Below, in pieces: positions 6,001-7,336 of a stretch of DNA of 7,336 bases. The DNA is from Bacteroidales bacterium (GTDB lineage: Bacteria > Bacteroidota > Bacteroidia > Bacteroidales > VadinHA17), in NCBI GenBank assembly GCA_015486475.1, contig WFRO01000510.1:1-7336 (forward strand), written 5' to 3'. The position numbers and the translations under genes are program-made. The notes under the pieces were generated by a model. It made no database searches, was not told the origin of the DNA, and was given only the letters and a program-made list of their open reading frames with translations. The stretch's first letter is position 1, and each line of letters starts with the position of its first letter.

Positions 6001-7143
6001 ATGACCGTTGTTTTTCTTACTTCCCGCCATCTTCCGCGGGATGACCGCATCTTCTTCCACATGGCCATGACCCTGGCGGAGGCCGGTCATCGTCCTGTGG
6101 TGATCAGCAGCCGGGGAGGGGAGGAGCGTACGGAAGAAAGGGGCGTGGTCATACGTTCTTTTGATGGTAACAGGCTTTCCAGGAAAACAAGAAAGGAACA
6201 TTTTCTGAAGATCCTGCACCAGTTTACGCCCGATGTGGTGATCTGTGCCGATCCCTTTGCTGTCCACACGGCCCGGCACTTCAGGAAAACATCAGGATCC
6301 TCCTGCCGGATCATATATGATGTCACGGAATGGTATCCTTCCAAAAAGGATTTGGCCGCACATGGGTGGCTGGGGCGTCTGCTCGTATTTCCGGGTTACC
6401 TCTTTTACAATGTGTTGGCCGGGATGCGTACGGATGCTTTTATCTTTGGCGAATGGTACAAGAGCCGTCCTTTCCGCCGCCTTTTCCCGCGAAAAGATCA
6501 CCTTTTTCTCCCTTACTGGCCCGATCTTCGTTACATACCGTATAAACCGGCAACAGCTCCGAAGGATGAGCTTTTCCTGACCTACAGCGGCAAACTGAGC
6601 CGGGAGAAAGGGTTCGGGCATTTTCTGGATGTGGTGAAAGCCCTGGCCGGAAAAAGACCTTATCTGCGTATCCGTGTCAGGGTGATCGGCTGGTATGCTG
6701 ATGAGAAAGAACAGCAGTTCATGGAGGAGAAGATCGCCGCCCTTCCACCATCTGTAGAGACCACATTCGAGTCTTTCATGCCTTTTGCAGATTATCTGGA
6801 GGCGATCAGGGACACCCACCTTTTCCTGGATCTGCGCGCTACCGATCCCGAGAACCAGCGTTGTCTGCCAATCCGGATCTTTTATTATGCGGCTTTCGGA
6901 CGTCCGGTCATCTACAGCGATCTGAAAGCCATCCGCAGAGAAGTGGATATCAACGGTTTTGGCTTCCTTGCCGATCCGGGGGATACCGGCGGGATCGTAC
7001 AGCTCATCGAAAGATACCTGGACGATGAGGATCTTTATCTCACCCATTGCAAAAATGCACGGCGGCTGGCGGAGCAGAAATACAACTGGGCGCTGGTGAA
7101 GGACGATCTTATCGCTTTTCTGATAAAACAGTCTGCCTCATGA
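6001..7143 (+). CDS. GT4-like glycosyltransferase (GT-B fold)
   Basis: The product is predicted to transfer a sugar from a nucleotide-sugar donor during surface-polysaccharide synthesis, at the cytoplasmic face of the inner membrane. It has 380 residues, normal for GT4. The N-terminal half begins VVFLTSRHLPRDDRIFFH with LAEAGH (residues 25-30), as in GT4 acceptor domains that start with a short strand and an RDDRI motif. The C-terminal half starts with YSGKLSREKG (195-204), the GT4 G-K-L..KG donor-site motif, and continues to CLPIRIFYYAAFGRPVI (288-304), the place where the E-x7-E motif normally lies. There the usual second Glu is Tyr295 and the first aligns with Arg287, so the donor site is atypical. 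An in-frame TGA at 5983 fixes ATG 6001 as the first start. The stop overlaps the next start (ATGA), showing an operon with a flippase. Donor and acceptor sugars cannot be told. Confidence 0.88.
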   Translation: MTVVFLTSRHLPRDDRIFFHMAMTLAEAGHRPVVISSRGGEERTEERGVVIRSFDGNRLSRKTRKEHFLKILHQFTPDVVICADPFAVHTARHFRKTSGSSCRIIYDVTEWYPSKKDLAAHGWLGRLLVFPGYLFYNVLAGMRTDAFIFGEWYKSRPFRRLFPRKDHLFLPYWPDLRYIPYKPATAPKDELFLTYSGKLSREKGFGHFLDVVKALAGKRPYLRIRVRVIGWYADEKEQQFMEEKIAALPPSVETTFESFMPFADYLEAIRDTHLFLDLRATDPENQRCLPIRIFYYAAFGRPVIYSDLKAIRREVDINGFGFLADPGDTGGIVQLIERYLDDEDLYLTHCKNARRLAEQKYNWALVKDDLIAFLIKQSAS

Positions 7144-7336
7144 TCCTTTCGAAAAAAACCCTCTCCACCATCCTGGCCCGTTCAGCCGCTCTGGTGATCA
7201 ACTTCCTGCTGGTGGTCTTCACGGCCCGGGTATGGGGCAGTGGGGGGAGAGGACTGATCGCCCTGATCATGGCCGATGTGGCGATCATCGTGATCCTGAA
7301 CAATGTCTTTGCCGGGGCCACGGTAGCCTATCACAC
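7140..7336 (+). CDS. Polysaccharide flippase (MOP superfamily), 5' part only
   Basis: The frame opens at ATG 7140, overlapping the glycosyltransferase stop by four bases (ATGA), and runs open to the window end; 65 codons are visible. The visible sequence has a short basic N-terminus (MILSKKTLSTILARS), a first membrane segment (about residues 16-29) containing INFLLVVFTARVWG, the loop GSGGRGLIAL, and a second membrane segment ending NNVFAGATVAYH. Start, spacing and the conserved R-x-x-G-x-x-G-R-G pattern fit the Wzx-like oligosaccharide flippases that move undecaprenyl-linked repeat units across the inner membrane. The adjoining glycosyltransferase supports this. The four-base overlap suggests translational coupling. 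About 65 of the roughly 400-500 residues usual for the family are present, so only the family, not the substrate, can be named. Confidence 0.75.
   Translation, partial: MILSKKTLSTILARSAALVINFLLVVFTARVWGSGGRGLIALIMADVAIIVILNNVFAGATVAYH

Noticed and set aside
856..6301. Eight GGATCC sites, seven of them between 856 and 3546
   Set aside because: This exceeds the roughly two expected from uniform base composition, but GATC is frequent throughout because ATC codons often follow G, so codon use explains most of it. No link to a modification system is visible.
6292..7047. Minus-strand open frame of 251 codons
   Set aside because: It is antisense to the glycosyltransferase, whose motifs are intact; the antisense translation shows no domain that I recognise.
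1..7336. Search for CRISPR arrays, tRNA or rRNA genes, insertion-sequence ends and defence-system genes
   Set aside because: No regularly spaced repeats, no tRNA-like cloverleaf, no transposase, and no nuclease or toxin-antitoxin motifs were found; nearly all the DNA is explained by envelope genes.

Overview
This window looks like chromosomal DNA from a member of the Bacteroidota, probably of the Bacteroidales or Marinilabiliales type. The reasons are gene content and signals: a DUF5916 outer-membrane protein with an N-terminal CBM9-like domain, an exported M15A peptidase, starts preceded by A/T-rich sequence rather than Shine-Dalgarno motifs, and matches to the Bacteroidota promoter form TTTG / TAnnTTTG. 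The assignment is inferred from these features; no database search was possible.

Layout. (1) Bases 3-611 (+) hold the 3' part of an unrecognised protein with a Cys-Glu-Cys motif and one C-terminal membrane segment; its start lies outside the window. (2) Bases 612-895 are non-coding and hold two candidate terminator hairpins and a good promoter candidate. (3) Bases 896-3522 (+) hold a probable two-gene cell-wall operon: a YcbB/LdtD-type L,D-transpeptidase, then, 56 bases on, an exported M15A zinc peptidase related to MepK/YcbK. (4) Converging on that operon, bases 3621-5798 (-) encode a 725-residue CBM9-DUF5916 outer-membrane beta-barrel protein. (5) A 202-base divergent intergenic region (5799-6000) separates it from bases 6001-7336 (+), a GT4-like glycosyltransferase whose stop codon overlaps (ATGA) the start of a MOP-superfamily polysaccharide flippase that runs off the window. 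This is probably the start of a surface-polysaccharide locus.

How they fit together. All recognised products belong to the cell envelope. In E. coli, ldtD (ycbB) lies beside mepK (ycbK); LdtD makes 3-3 meso-diaminopimelate cross-links and MepK cuts them. The two-gene operon here resembles that maker/cutter pair. The peptidase also carries two consecutive calcium-loop-like (EF-hand/dockerin-like) segments between its zinc-binding motifs, the most interesting detail in the window. The glycosyltransferase and flippase would build and export a glycan. The DUF5916 protein has no established function.

I saw no rRNA, tRNA, CRISPR array, insertion sequence or phage gene. I do not see clear evidence for a wholly new multi-gene system; the best leads are the calcium-loop insertion, the unrecognised protein at the left edge, and an atypical donor-site motif in the glycosyltransferase.
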